In this document: positions 39,547-52,868 of the stretch, piece by piece
Position numbering within the stretch: position 1 is the first letter of the stretch
How the letters are laid out: the number at the start of each line of letters is the position of its first letter
DNA from: Gadus chalcogrammus
Taxonomy: Eukaryota; Chordata; Actinopteri; Gadiformes; Gadidae
Direction of reading: 5' to 3'
Assembly (NCBI RefSeq): GCF_026213295.1
Contig: NC_079425.1
Location: 9,044,147-9,108,146, forward strand
Length of the DNA: 64,000 nucleotides
Made by a program: the position numbers and the translations under genes
Notes under the pieces: model-generated
Seen by the model: only the letters and a program-made list of their open reading frames with translations
Databases searched by the model: none
What the model was told of the DNA's origin: nothing

Positions 39547-42500
39547 ATTATTGACCTTGGCATGCACTTTAGGTAGAAACTGCAGCTGTATGCTCATGCT
39601 TTTGACCGTATGTTGATACCCTATTAGAATGGATGTATGTAACTTTGGCAAGCATACCTTTTGTAAGGGTTATGGTTCTCTCACCTTCCTTTCTCATCCC
39701 AGCTCTGAAACATTTGCGCAACCTGCAGGAGCGGCATTGGTTTCTTTTGTCTTTGTCCACAATGCATTGCCTGCTAAACCTGAGAAGGAAAGGTAGAGAC
39801 GATGAGAAACTGCACTCTCGGGCAAAGAAAAGGCTTTTGATTTGTCCTTTCGGGGGCCGACGGAGACTTTCTGAGAAGTTGCCGTGTTGTTTGAAAGAAG
39901 TCTGCTAGGCTGTTGTTGACAATGGACATGCCGCGGCAGACAACCACTCAGACAAAGGTGTACACTTTTCACTGTCACATACGATACGTCAATCCCCCTC
40001 CAAGGGAAGAAGGCCATCCGCCGCTATATCTCACCATTGATTTTCAGTCCATTGTTATTGAAGATAGGTTATTGCATTCATGCCTGGACAGAGTCCGGTA
40101 TCTATGCCAGTCAACATGTTTTTTATCTTCCTCAAACAGGATACATCTCACTCTGCAAAGGATTCAATACTCCCATGGAAGGCATAGATCATTGTATATT
40201 ACTTGATTTCTTTGTGACACTAATTCCAATGCTTGATTTGCAAAGCAGTTAGAGTAATGCGTGTCAAGGAAAAATGATTAGGTCTAATACATGCTTATGA
40301 AGGTACGTTCAGCTAAGCCTTCTGTAGTGTAGAGAGGATGTTTGTTTCTATCCAAAAACGTATTTCAAGGGAGGTTATGCTAACATGACCATTGGAGTGG
40401 AACAAGAGTGACTCTGAGCAATGAGTGAGGGTCACTATGCTGATGAGGGGCCTTGGAGCCCTCTTGGCTATGTGTAGGGAAGTATGATATGCACATGTGC
40501 TGCTTACGTGCATGTGATCATTAGGTAGTAGGGATGTGTACGTCGCGACTGATTCGTTACAACGAACGAATCCCGAACGTGAACGACAAGAACTGGTTCC
40601 CCAAAACAAGAAGAACTGGTTCTTTGATTCTTTTTTTTAACATCAACCAAACATATGGTCACGTAAATAAAATTTACAAACGAACAGAGCTCCGTCTCCC
40701 CGCGACTTATATTGATTGAGTCTACAACTTCCTCAAAGATTCAGCCAATGAGAGGTAGCAATGGTGTTGGAATGGCACCTGGGTAAACCAATGACAAGGC
40801 GGTACCGTCGAATATGCGCGCTTTCTCTCTGACGTATCTTGGGTCATACCATTCGACTCATATATCCCCCTACATTTTTTCGAAAATAGACTTGACCTCC
40901 ATCTGTTTATTGGATAAACGCATTTCCCAATCCCAGGAGTCTTTGCTCCATTGTACGTCAATTTAAGAACAACCAAAGAAATTAAACTGCAGTTCGTATT
41001 TTTTATTTATGACCATGCAAGTTCTGTAATGCCTGAACAATGAAGAATTAAATGTAAAGTAAAATAAAATTATAAATGTAAAACCATGAATGAATATAGA
41101 GAGTAAGCAAGTGGTATAAATATTGGTGGGACGTTCGACATACTATATAGCAGGCATCTCCAAACGGCGGACTGCGGTCTTGACGGTCCTATCCGGACCC
41201 ACGACCAATTAAAAAAAAAAAAAAAAAATTATAAAAAAAAGTTTTTTTATTTTTAATTTTTTTTAAGATGTAATCTGACGTAACGAACGAATCAAAACGA
41301 ACGAATCAAATAAACGAATCGTTATAGTGAACCGAAAGAACTAGTTCCCGGAAAAGAATAATTTTGCCCATCCCTATTAGGTAGTGATACATAGGAGATG
41401 ACTCTGCAGAACGCACTGTAAAATGTATGAAGATGTAAATGTGCAGCCCCCTCTAATGTAATTCCTCCATGATCAATCAATCCATATACATTTTTTAAAC
41501 ACAGTAGCACCACTCCTATCGTGGTTTACTATGTGTTGTCTTTTGATGGTTCTCACCTGCAAGTGTAGCTCTGATTTTTGCGGATACTCCTCCTGAAGAA
41601 ACCCTTGCAGCCGTCACAGCTGGACGCGCCATAGTGTTTGCCGGTGGCCCGGTCTGCACATATGGAGCACAGGATGGCACTGCTATCAGCAGATGCTGCC
41701 CCCTCTGTTGCCTCTGTTAATTAAAACATAATGGATGTCAGTTCCTCTAGGGCTTTGCAGCACAGTGCTCTATGTACACTCTCTTTGCGGGGGGGGCATG
41801 ATTAACTGATTGGTTGTAGGTCTTTCCATTTTTGTCCTGACAAATCAGTGGGATTTCCCGTTGGTTGAAACAGAACTATTTGTATGGCCGCATGTTTCCA
41901 TGTGTTGATGGACTCATGGATGTAATGCTTTGATTTAATTGACAATTGGTAACTTGCATTCAGAGTGCAGATATGTGCAGTGTTAAATTAGTTAGGCAAC
42001 TAGTTAGCATCAGGCCAGATCAGCACCAGTGATAGCAGGGAAAAGAGGGCTGGTAAATATGTCATTGTTATGTGGAGCTGCCCAAAGCTTAGGCATCTGG
42101 GAGAGCTGCTACTTATTACCACAGAGCAAGGGGAAACTCCCCTTTTAATTAAAACTGATGTACAGCAATTGGCAGGCCAAAGTCCACACGCTTTTCTACT
42201 ATAAGGAGCAATGCTTCCATTTCGTTCTGTGTTTCCCTCGGTTGTATTCCTTCAGTATTTGATTACTGCAGCATTGTCTGTGCTAAAATTGCTGTTCATC
42301 AAATACACTCTATCTTGATTTTTTGTTTTTGCTTGTATCCCTGGACACTGGCCCGAGGCAGTTTTGTATGTAAATCACATGCTTAGTTTCTGTAGGCAGA
42401 GCAGCCAGGGATTACATTTTAACAATGGGAAGGCTTTCAATGGTCAAAGATCAGTTAGATTGAATTAAGAGATTAGAGTACATATGCCTTCCGCTTAGCT

Positions 42501-43274
42501 GCATTTGTAGAGTATTCTGCTGGTTGAGCATTCCTATTTAATGTTCAAAAGAGAAGGACTGATTCAGCACAGCAGAATGCAAATGATGATTTACTAGATT
42601 AGGTGGAAAAAAATCGAACGACCATGTATACCAACAAGCCTTGTATGTTCATGTCTTTCATCATGTAACCTGTTTTATTGAATGAGGTCCTCCTAACACA
42701 TTTTTCTTTGCAAAGGTCTTTGAAGCAATAGCAAATAAGAAACCGAAACATATACCAGATCATTAAAATTACAGACCAGGATCTAACGTTTACAGTTATG
42801 TGGCCTGTACATTGCGAAGTCACATTAAAATAACTCCATTTTGGAAGCAAAGTCATCAGGTGGGTTTTATGCGGAGACATTTTTTGAAACGGCTAGTGTC
42901 TCTCATACAAACGTGGCAAAACTACGTTTTTATTAGACTGGGTACGGCATATTTACATTGATTGAGGATTTTGTAGTACTTCAACTCTCTTGAATCCTCT
43001 TAATATGGCGAAACAAAAATATCCCATGATGCATAGCCCCATATTATCATATAATTGTATTATGATAATAGTATTATCACAGTATTATCATATAATTGTT
43101 TTGTTTTACACTTACAAATAAACATCTGCTGACGCATTGCAGTAGATGAGTTCAACACATAATCATACCTGTTATATTTACATGCACAGGTAATTCCCTT
43201 GTGTTGTCAAATCCCACCATGGCCAAGGACTGGGCGAAGGCAGCACTATACTCACTGCAGTCCAGGTTTAGCAT
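35499..43274 (-). CDS. hnf4b: HNF4-type nuclear receptor, probably HNF4 beta (nine coding exons; one exon frameshifted)
   Basis: Transcription factor that binds direct-repeat DNA sites as a homodimer. Exons in transcript order: 43274-43169 (ATG 43274-43272; [15 protein letters not shown]), 41713-41557, 39779-39685, 38482-38373, 37739-37608, 37400-37313, 37004-36855, 36129-35872, 35623-35499. Phases agree at all junctions. Exon 2 holds zinc finger 1 with P-box CDGCKGFF. Exon 3 holds finger 2 ([19 protein letters not shown]). The hinge [10 protein letters not shown] is diagnostic of HNF4. Ligand-binding motifs include [26 protein letters not shown] (Arg expected to hold fatty acid) and [15 protein letters not shown]. 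The AF-2 helix reads LLLEMLLG. Exon 37004-36855 contains two compensating frameshifts and, read straight through, a stop at 36925-36927. The last exon is a prediction; reading on instead ends at TGA 35861-35863. Beta rather than alpha or gamma is inferred from synteny and the divergent N-terminus. Confidence 0.88.
39479..39545. repeat. (CA)n microsatellite in an hnf4b intron
   Basis: Interrupted, then pure CA dinucleotides, just downstream (in gene orientation) of the second zinc-finger exon. Confidence 0.96.
40529..41376. mobile_element. Third non-autonomous hAT, in the hnf4b intron between the zinc-finger exons
   Basis: Identical TTAGGTAG at 40521-40528 and 41377-41384 flank an 848-bp element. 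It starts TAGGGATGTG and ends in inverse (TAGGGATGGGCAA on the other strand). Subterminal AACGAACGAATC repeats occur at both ends (40560-40580 and 41281-41320). The interior has an A-run near 41211-41229 and no transposase. Confidence 0.9.
41714..43168. other. hnf4b: First coding intron of hnf4b
   Basis: Intron between the start exon and the first zinc-finger exon. AT-rich, with no exon, repeat or RNA gene recognised. A G-run of eight lies near 41790. Confidence 0.5.
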
Positions 43275-43584
43275 AGTCCCGTTCAACCTTATGGCTCTAA
43301 GGCACACTCACACTCTTCTACTACGTCAGCCCGAATAACAGCGTCACAGACAATGTGACACCCCTGCCCTTCTTGTTTTTGTAGTGTCCTCTTGGTCTGG
43401 TCAGAGCATGATAACATCTGCTATTCTGACCCCATCATCTGTGTGACAATGCCTTGTGGTGGCTTGATTAGGGTCCTGCTGGAGTCGTCAACAAGGAGTT
43501 GTTTGGTGTGCTTAACCTTAAGAATGAAACTTTGAAGAAGCAAGAGGGTAACTTTGATTGGGTGCCTGGTGTCTGCTGGCGGGT

Positions 43585-43664
43585 ACCTTAATAAAAGGGA
43601 GGGTTCAGAGACATTTCAACATGAGTCGTCCCACGCCAAACACAAACAGAATAAAGCCAAACAG
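43585..43664 (+). promoter_or_regulatory. Possible TATA-box promoter and short first exon opposite hnf4b
   Basis: A TAATAAAAGGG box (43589-43599) lies about 30 bp before ATG 43621. The ATG opens a short frame (MSRPTPNTNRIKPN) that ends at a good splice donor, AACAG/GTATGA at 43664. No matching downstream exon was found. It may be a non-coding transcript start or chance. It sits about 350 bp upstream of the hnf4b start codon on the opposite strand. Confidence 0.22.
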
Positions 43665-45504
43665 GTATGACGTGCGTTGAAATTTCCACATCGCATGAAC
43701 ATCTTGGTTATCCAATGTTAAAAAAGTTCTGTCATCTATTTAAGGCATAGTTGTGACAAATCATCAAACACAGATTATATGCAAATACCATGCTGATTGT
43801 AATTATTTGTTGATACAATAGTTTTCAGAAACATTTTACTTCCTTAACTAGGAAAGGCTTCTCATCTATTTTCACCTTTGTCCTCAGCCATCGATTGTTT
43901 GTTGCTATTGATTAGTAGGTCTGATAGTGCATGTTTGCAAATAGACCTTGCCCCTTTGATACAGATAACGTAAACCTGCAAGATAGATTTTGTCTATCAA
44001 ACAAATACCTTACTGCCATTGAACTGAATTAAATGACGATTTACACTCAACAAGCATTACTTAAAAAATTATTATTAGTATACCAAACAAAGTATTGAGA
44101 TATATATGAGAAATTATCACATAATATCTGAAAGGTGGATTTTAGACTATATTGTCCCATTTAAGCTTCTCTTAAATTATTTCAGTAGTTTTATTTAATA
44201 TACGCAAATATTTTCCTTGCCTGCTGTGAGCATTCTTATACTTTTTGAAAAATGAAAAGAATTAAGAACTCATACAAGAAAGGGCAATTTAGGCAAGTCA
44301 GCCTAAAACGCAGATATAAATGTGAATGTCTTCATCGCAATTTATCTATACATTTTTTGTACAAATTAGAACAAATTATATGTCAGACCACACATGAGTT
44401 TTTTTTCCAGTACTGATATCCATCATACTTTAGTGTAATGGGATTTCCTGGTTGAGTGACACTCCTTCCCTGAATGTCATGCCGGGTTTGGGGTCAGACC
44501 TCGTCAGGCCCTGCCTCCTACACTCCAACACTGTACAGGTGATTGATGGATGGAAGTGGCGGTGGCAAGACTGCAGCCTGGACTTCCCTGCTCACCCAGT
44601 CTCACCACAGCAGCTTTACAGGATTCAATATAGTATTCAACATTTCTTGCATGGAATTAATTTGCTTTGCAGTATGCAAAAGAAGTGCTTTATTAGTAAA
44701 TATTTAGCAAAATCTAATGTGTTTGCTTTCATGCCAAACGTTTGGGAGATTTTTCCTGAATATGTGACTTTAGGTTATTAAATGTTTGTGAATAACGCAG
44801 TATTGCATTGATGACTGGCTAGGATGTACTTGGCCCACTAGGGGGAGACAAAGTACAACCTTTAAGTTTACAAAGAGTGGATGACCATAGTCATTTGTGC
44901 TCATCTTTCCTGGACATAATGAAACCTAATCTTTTTAATAGAAGCTCATAATTTTTGGTTCTCCTTTCATGAAATTGGGAACAGAATTTAGTAGAATCAC
45001 TTTTGATCTAGATAGGAATGGCATAGGTTTGTGTGCATCATACTGGGCTTGCAGATAGAACAGGAGAGTAGAGCTAAGCTTCCGATGCCTGCCCGTTGCA
45101 CGATATACGACGTCCAGTTAGTGGAAAAATTAAGGATCGTCTGCAGGTTTGACACAGTATCTGCATTACACATCTGCACATATTTGGTGCAAACTAGATA
45201 AGACTTCACATGCATCAACTCTGCAAAAAAGAAAATGAATGGTGGAGGGCACACTGAAAATTAAGTTACTATTATCTGTGAATAGAATTTCGGCTAAATT
45301 TTGGCTTTAATATGATAACTTTAATGTTATTCAAAAACACTACCTTGAACACTGTTTGTGTTTGGATCCATCATTAAATGATACAGCAATATCAATAATA
45401 AATGCAACATACAGGATTCGATGGATGTTTGAAGGTATCACCAAGACTGCACTCGCATTTGGTAAATTCATGATCTCTGTATAGACTCGGTCATTCATGA
45501 ATTC

Positions 45505-45745
45505 TGAACCAGTCAGTTCTCTAGTCAGTCTGAGTCAGTCAGTTATCTAGGCAGGGTTAACCAGTTAGTTCTCTACTCTCTAGTCAGTGTGAACCAGTTA
45601 GTTCTCTAGTCAGTGTGAACCAGTTAGTTCTCTAGTCAGTGTTAACCAGTCAGTTCTCTAGTCAGTGTGAACCAGTCAGTTCTCTAGTCGGTGTGTGAAC
45701 CAGTCAGTTCTCTAGTCGGTGTGAGCAAGTCAGTTCTCTAGTCAT
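45505..45745. repeat. 26-bp minisatellite, about nine copies
   Basis: Unit close to GTCAGTGTGAACCAGTTAGT followed by TCTCTA, repeated from about 45505 to 45745. Variants: CAGT for TAGT, GTCGGTGTG, and one copy with an extra TG. The first two copies are the most diverged. Confidence 0.92.
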
Positions 45746-48700
45746 TTATTGCACCTAGTGAGAAGCGCTACCCTCAGCCGTCTTCTCTCTGACCCTCTGC
45801 TTCTCCTGTCTTTCCCTCTGTCTTCCTGTCTATCTCACTGTCTTCCTGTCAGTCACTGTGCTGGGAGAAACACCAAGGTGGACCATCCCGTTAATAATTA
45901 ATACCATTTCACAAAAACAATCGTAAGAACCCTCATATTATCAGGAAGATGGCAATATAGAATGATGTATGCTGGTGAATATAATTGAAAAGACATTCAG
46001 AAATTCATCACATAGCTCTGAAAGGCGCTCTCTGATCCAAACATTCAAAATGAGGCTTGACGCGCACATCATCCAACCCCATCATCCGAGCACTCCTAAT
46101 GTAGAAAGTGAAAACAGTGAAGACGAGAAAGAAATGAATGAAACATCATTGAGCCCCTCCCCCCCTTCCTCTTCCAAAAACTGGGCTATGGCTTAAACAA
46201 AGCAGCAAAAAAGTGGTTATAAAAGCATGGTACGCGTATGATTTAGTGAGGCGATAAAGAATGGAAAGGTGGCCATCCATCATGGAAGCAAGCTCACTGG
46301 GAGAGACGCTGTCCCAGGCTGCACCGGGTGTGGCAGGCTTTTGTAGACGGCCTCCAAGAGGGCCTACAATTGACCCCAGAACCAGCGTGGTCCGATGTGC
46401 ATTCCAGATGGACCTAGGTGGAAACATGTCTGCACCCATGAATGGGCGGAGAAAACGCTGGGTCTTCAACTCTGCAAAAGGGCATCTGTGCTTTCAAGAA
46501 GCACATGTTGGAAACTACACAACCCCCCCACCCTCCCCTTGTGAAAAAATTGAACAGAGCAATGAGCCAAATCAAAACATTGCAACGAAGCCTTGAAGAC
46601 CGAGGGGTGCAATGGAAACATGAGCAGCAAACCCCGACCGAGGGACCACATTTTGTGTCTGGTCTCCAATTTGGTTTTCATGAGATTGCATTCAACAACA
46701 ACAACCTAAAGCATCACCTAGAAAGCAGAGTTAATATAGAACGTAAAGCATCAGCTTAGCTGCCAATTGAGAAGAGGAAGAACAATAGTAAAATGAAGCA
46801 AATGTAGGTCATTCACTAGTCTCAACAAATATAAACCATACAAAAGTATATTTCCTTTGCATGCAGAATTTGTTTTTTAATGTGCTAGAGGTACATATTC
46901 TACATATATTAACATCTAATATCCAGTTACAATTTTTGCCAATCTTGAAAACGAGAAGAGGCAATTCTTCTTGGTTGCCGTAGAAGTACAGCAAAAACGT
47001 GATGATGAACATGATTGAAATTGTCGACTTTTGAAAATAAAAGTGGTGGAACAGAATCAGAATTGTTTACAAAAGGACACCATCTCACTCATTACAACCT
47101 GGTTAACTTGGTTATCCATCTCAGCTAACATATTTTTGCAAACATGTCAAAACCTCACATAGAAACTAGCATATCTTAATAATACACACATATCTTAGCT
47201 CACAGCCCGATGAGTGAAGCTGACATGTGAAGCTTTTGATGCCCATATGTAAATTTGATAGACGCTGTTGTTGCCACTGACATAGAGTACGTTTTGTTTT
47301 GCTTTGAGTGTCCACCAGGTCTTATAAAGTTCAGGGCACTGCATGTGGGTGGAAGCCTCACACACAAGCTCAGGGTGGATTCACGCACAGATCCCCCTCT
47401 GCTGTACCTCTTACGCCTGTCAAAATTGATAAAATATGTCTTTCCGCAGCCTCCTGAAGAGGCTTTCATATGCCATTCATCTGTTTTAACTATTTATTTT
47501 GTATATCAACAAGAAACCCAATATCCTATTCACACATAGGGATCTTTGTAACCGCTTTACTTATTTTTTCATCATGTGTTCGAAATTGCATTCAAAGCGT
47601 TTGACACCCATACTGCAACTAATGTTGGGAATGTGGTTTGTGCATTTCATATGCTTTGAACATGGTTTCCTTTTAAAACTATACAGAAACTCTGAGTAAC
47701 TTGTTTCTAGAAATTATTGCTAATAAAAACACTTAATTCAATTAATAATGGTATTAATAATAATAATTAAAATAAGGCTGTCCCTGTCAAAACATTCTTT
47801 TGAATTAATACCACTTATTCCCAAACTTGCACTTAATGCTTCCCATTAGTCATGTCCGAGCGATTACAGACAGCTCCAATGAAAGTCAAGGATCAAATGT
47901 GAAACACAGATGTGTGGACAATTTAGCCTGTTTCATTGCCATTAGAGTCGTTCTAGTATTATGGAAAATAGAATAGATAGAATAGACATGCATTCCTAAC
48001 TCAATTTGAAGTGTCATTTTTTTTAACTAAATGGCTGCCTCACACTCTTCGATAGTTCAGGGTTTGAAACGATGAAGGAATTAACTTTTATTATTTAATC
48101 AACAAACTTTTTTCTTTTCATCACCACGATTCAAATGCTGTCATAATACTGAGCAATTTGCTTAGGTTGTCAAATGCATGCTAGATAAGTGTGCTATTCA
48201 ATACTTTCATTCCAATACAGTCCAACACAGTGAAGCACTTTCTATGCAGGCCTCTTTCAGACCTGCTATCAGGTTCAACAGTTTTGTGGCCGATCTATGT
48301 GCGTTGTGAATTCTATGTGAACTTGAGAGTTATTATCCCCGCTATGCAGGATTCTTCTCCACATGTCTTAGGACAGAGATGAGGGCAAGCAGACCTGCAA
48401 CCCGCCTCCCATTTCCTCATTTGCCTGTAACCTCATCTGAAGCACTGCATCCACGCATGCGGAACTTGGCAAAAGATCAGTGAACTTGAAAATGGTGCCC
48501 TTACTTTAATTAGGTGAGACATGTACTGACTGATACTTAAAGTATGTCTTAAATTATGTACCCTGCATTTGACCTTTTCAAGTACACTTTAGTTTTTTTT
48601 TTTCTAAATGGTTAAGATTGAGTCCTGCTGAGATGCATAAAATAGTCAAAGTCAGCAGCGTGATTTAGCATTTAAAATGCAGTGGGGGAAATCATTCAGC

Positions 48701-49825
48701 ATATTCAGCAGCTGGGCTAAAACACGCAGGCCAAACCACGCGGCCCTTCCGGATGCTCTCTTTTTGATGAGGGGAAAGAGGAAGAGGTGAAGGCTTTGAA
48801 ATGATTACCTGGCCCAGGAGTGAAGCATGATCAGGTATCAGTATTGAGTTAGCTTATCAGCCAACAGTGCCATTATTAGTTTGTTTCTAATAAGATGTCC
48901 CATATATGAAGGCATTGACTTTTTCTCTAGCAACTCTCATATCCTATGCCTTCGTTGGATTAGCACACCTTCAGTTATCCGTTTGAAAGGTATTATTAAC
49001 AATGAATCCAAATAGTTACCCAGAGTTTTTTCTTCCTTAGCTTTCTTAAGACTTTGGCATATTTATTGAGCATTACTGTACAAGCAAGCTGTGCAGTATT
49101 GTTTCCAGACGGCACACATTGTTTTCATGGAAGCTGCGGGAGCTCAAGGTATGCAGCCATGAAAGCTGTGACCTCGCTGAAGGCTAAGTGGCATGGAGCA
49201 AAGGGGCTTTCTGACACCTACTCACTATTAATAATGAACCCTGGCTGCAAACCTGACAACTGTTTGCTGTACTGCTTGTCCTTAATGTTTGTGTGACGCA
49301 ACCCTGAGGCACCCAATCAGGCCATATGGGAGGTCCTAACTTATGAGGCAACGGTCAAGCACCCACCCACCCACGCACACACGTCCGAGAAAGGGATTGC
49401 AGGATTGAATCCACTGTGACAACTCGGGCGTAAGGACATACAAAGTTAATGGATGTATAGCTTCAGATTACCCTGTTCTATGTTATCTCTAAAGGTGTCA
49501 TTTTAATTATACTATCATCACAGAGGGTTTTAAGCCTTTTGTACGTTTGCCCTTGTTTTTCATGACCTTCTTTTTCTGTTGGTATGGTTCAATACCGCTC
49601 TAAGAAAGAGCATAGCAATTCCTGCAGTACTCTTTCCAGGTTAAGGGGGAACTAATTTCTTCTCAATCTTTTTTTTTTCTTTCTGATTTTTTAAAGGAAA
49701 TAGCACTAGAGTATCATTGAGAATAGTGATGTGGAAAAATAGGCCCTATGAAGTCCAGAAAGCACAAGTGAAATCACTGACTCTGGGGACCCACTTATGA
49801 CTAAGATGTGGTGTGTTTTTACTTT

Positions 49826-50784
49826 GGGGGAGGGGGGGGGGGGGGGGATGTGAAATAAATAAAGGAAAGGAAAATGGCTTCTCTCTGGGCTGTACCCTTG
49901 GTCCCTTGCTCTTTGTTAAAACCATATCTCCGCTGCTCCATTGCCCCCAGCTACATTAAATCCCATTAAATTCACCTTCATTAAAGCAGTCCTCCCTGCG
50001 CCTTGCAGCAGCCCTTGTGTAGGGCCTCTCAAGGACAGAGCGGTAATGGGGTGGACTGGATTTGACCTTGAGGAGTACAGGTTTTCATTTCCAAATCAAT
50101 AACTTATGCTTCAAAACTGCGGCAAGATCCAGGCTATAAATTTCAAGCATTAATTGTGTGGATTATGTTTCTGCCGTAGTGAGAAGGCATTTAGGTGCAG
50201 AGTAGCGTTTGTATTTATCACAGATACTTTTCTTCTTTCTTCCTGTTTTCCTCAAGCATGAGGAATTGACGGTCCAGAAACAGTCCTTGTGCATGTGATG
50301 CAAAGCTTGAGACAGCAGTGATGGATTGTATTTCAAAGAGTCATCATGCCGCATGTAAACAATTAAGCCACTGCTTGCGGCACCTTTCTCCATTCCAACC
50401 AAGCCACGGACAGCTGCCTGGGAATGGTCCTTCTGGAGATTGCAGTACACTGTCGTCATTCACGCCACAGAGGCAGTAGACCTCTCCAAATAAGTCACCT
50501 GCTGTCAGTGTCAGTAGATCTACTTGAATTATACATGAAGAAAAACAACAACATCAATGACAGGCGGACGGCAGGGAAAAAAGAGAATGCCTGAGATATG
50601 GATGAGAAGGAGCTTCAGCTGCCCTATCTCTACCTATATCTAGTGGTGCTATTTTAACAGGCTCCTTCCATGACATGGTGTCATGTGATCTCATGGAAAA
50701 TATAAATTTGTCCTGGGGTGATAATTTCTGCCCGACATGTTCATAATAAAATATTGGTCATGGGGGGGGGGGGGGGGGGGGGGG
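49826..50784. repeat. Two G homopolymer runs
   Basis: G-runs at 49826-49847 (one A inside) and at 50762-50784 (23 G). Runs of this length are prone to slippage and base-calling error. Confidence 0.9.
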
Positions 50785-52868
50785 CGGTAGAGGCTGGGGT
50801 GATCACTGGAGCCTAATTTTTTAATCAACTTCTCTTTTAAATGAGACTTTATTAAATTACACAGCTAACACACTGGGAGTAGAGCACATGAAAAGGATGG
50901 CCCAGTGCAAAAAAAACGCTTTGTGGGATAATTAAATAAAATTAATAAAAATCCTCTGCTTTCATAGGTTCAAAAGCAAAGTAGGAAGGAGGGAAACCCA
51001 GCGGCCATTTTCATGCTCCGCTCAAGTTTCATTGTGTCTCATTAGGGTCTTGTGAAATCCTCCATGCTGGATTACATAGAAAGGGAATGGACTGCAGGTT
51101 GGCAGGACGCTGCTATGTCTCAAATAGGACGTAAGGCTATATTTAATCGTTCTGGGCTGTAGTACGGAATGCACTACAATCCATGGAGGACTTGGCCTAA
51201 TACTCAAATATATCCAGAGAGGAAGAACTTACAATATAGTGGTCTTGTTAGGAACAGAAATAGCTTATACTACACCATTTGGTTCTTCCTTAAGCATTTA
51301 ATGCTGCACACAGAACTAGTTGAGGACGTTAACAATGAAGAATTGGTAACACTTGACGATGACATGACAAATTAACCCTTTATTCATTCAATCATTAGCT
51401 AATGCACTAATAAGCATTAAACAACAGCTAATTAACAGTTTCCTAAAGGTGTAGTACTAATTTACTAATAGTTATCTCTCAAGTTAATATAATCAAATGA
51501 TAAAAAGATGGAATCAAGACAACTCCCCATCTCATACTCCCTGTTTCTTTGTGCCAAAAAAGTAGCGTTAACTAGGTGGTAACCTTACTATTGTGGGATT
51601 GTGTGGCCAAAAAGTGGTGGCGCCGATGGTAAAATAAATGGAAGTGGCAGTGCAAAAATTAACTATTCTTTTTACAAAACAAATATATCCAAAAACATTG
51701 TCATAATTGAATTAGAGTAGGTCAGAAGGAAAGAATTATTAAATATCATATATTAGTCATCGGTTGTTCGATTAGCGTTGGCTTGTCCCCTTGCTTGGCT
51801 TTGAGTTTAAGACGCCGCTTGAATAGGTTTTCTTCTGCGTTTTGGCATTCAATGTCCTCCAAAGACATTTACAAAGAACATGGCAGGCATCCTTTCTAAT
51901 ATCACTCTACGCTGCCAGGGTCATTAATATGTTCACAAAACATTTTCTTTAGTTTGAGTGTTTGCTGTTAGATGGCTTATGGTTCAACTGCTTGGTGAGA
52001 TTGGTGAGTACTTTATTCGGTTTCCTGCGGCTTGTTGTATCTCATTAGGACTGCTAAGTGGCACCCATTTCAATACCAAAGTCATTATACTCTGTTCATA
52101 CACTGCAAAGAATGTACTGATATACTGTAGTCATTTTCACAGTAAATGCAAGTTACAAGTTACTTACTGTGAATAATTGTACTGTAGATATATTGTATTC
52201 CTATTAACAATATGATTATTCTTACTGTAAATACAAATCATTGTTGAATTGTACCACCATATCATTTAATATAATAGTGGGAATCCTACTGGGATGTGGT
52301 TATGTCTGACAGTTTTACTGTAAAATCTAATATTTTACCAAAAAGTATTGCTTTATAGTATTCCTATCATAGCATCTATCTATATCAAGATAAAACATAT
52401 AGATATAGACAAAACATATGTAGCAAGAGGAGGAAACACGGCTAATGGATGCTCGACGGACCAGAAGGCCGGGGGAATCGGCTGAGCCTCTTGTCCAGCC
52501 GGCTGGGGCAGAGGAACGAAACAGAGAGACGAGGGTCTTTGGTGGAGGCGTGGGTCAGGCTAGCATTGCCGACCCATACCGAGTGAGGGTGTTGCACCAA
52601 ATCGGACATCAATGCAGAGCAGACGCGGTATATCTGTAGCAATCTGTATATGTATGCAAACTTATTTGTTAAATTATTGAACAGTCAGGCATCATGCACC
52701 TTTCCATTGTCTGATATGCAAAATGTTAATGCTCACACAATGCTGGCATCATAGTTTTTGCATGATATGTCCATTGCAGTACAAGTACAGAATAAATCTC
52801 TTTTTGTCTTTTGGATTTGAAGTGTTTCGGGTGTTCGATTCACACATCCGTAACTACCGATCAACACA

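Larger units (their letters stand above)
43700..52868. other. Intergenic DNA between hnf4b and usp10
   Basis: No coding exon could be supported. It contains a 26-bp minisatellite (45505-45745) and G homopolymers at 49826-49847 and 50762-50784. Open frames at 45969-46196, 46261-46596 and 52445-52639 show no domain, homologue or splice pattern I recognise. Upstream exons of usp10 would be expected here or in the gap but were not found. Confidence 0.45.

Noticed and set aside
45505..45745. CRISPR-like direct repeats
   Set aside because: No unique spacers; copies are head-to-tail without gaps and the DNA is vertebrate.
46261..46596. 111-codon frame (MERWPSIMEASS...) as a gene
   Set aside because: Higher GC than its surroundings, but no recognised domain and no supporting splice pattern; a one-exon host gene cannot be supported.
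52090..52350. Repeated ACTGTAAAT/TTTACAGT words as a MITE
   Set aside because: The words resemble a common fish repeat, but I could not define ends or a target duplication.
52445..52639. Overlapping open frames on both strands
   Set aside because: Short and of mixed composition; no motif. Possibly a repeat fragment.
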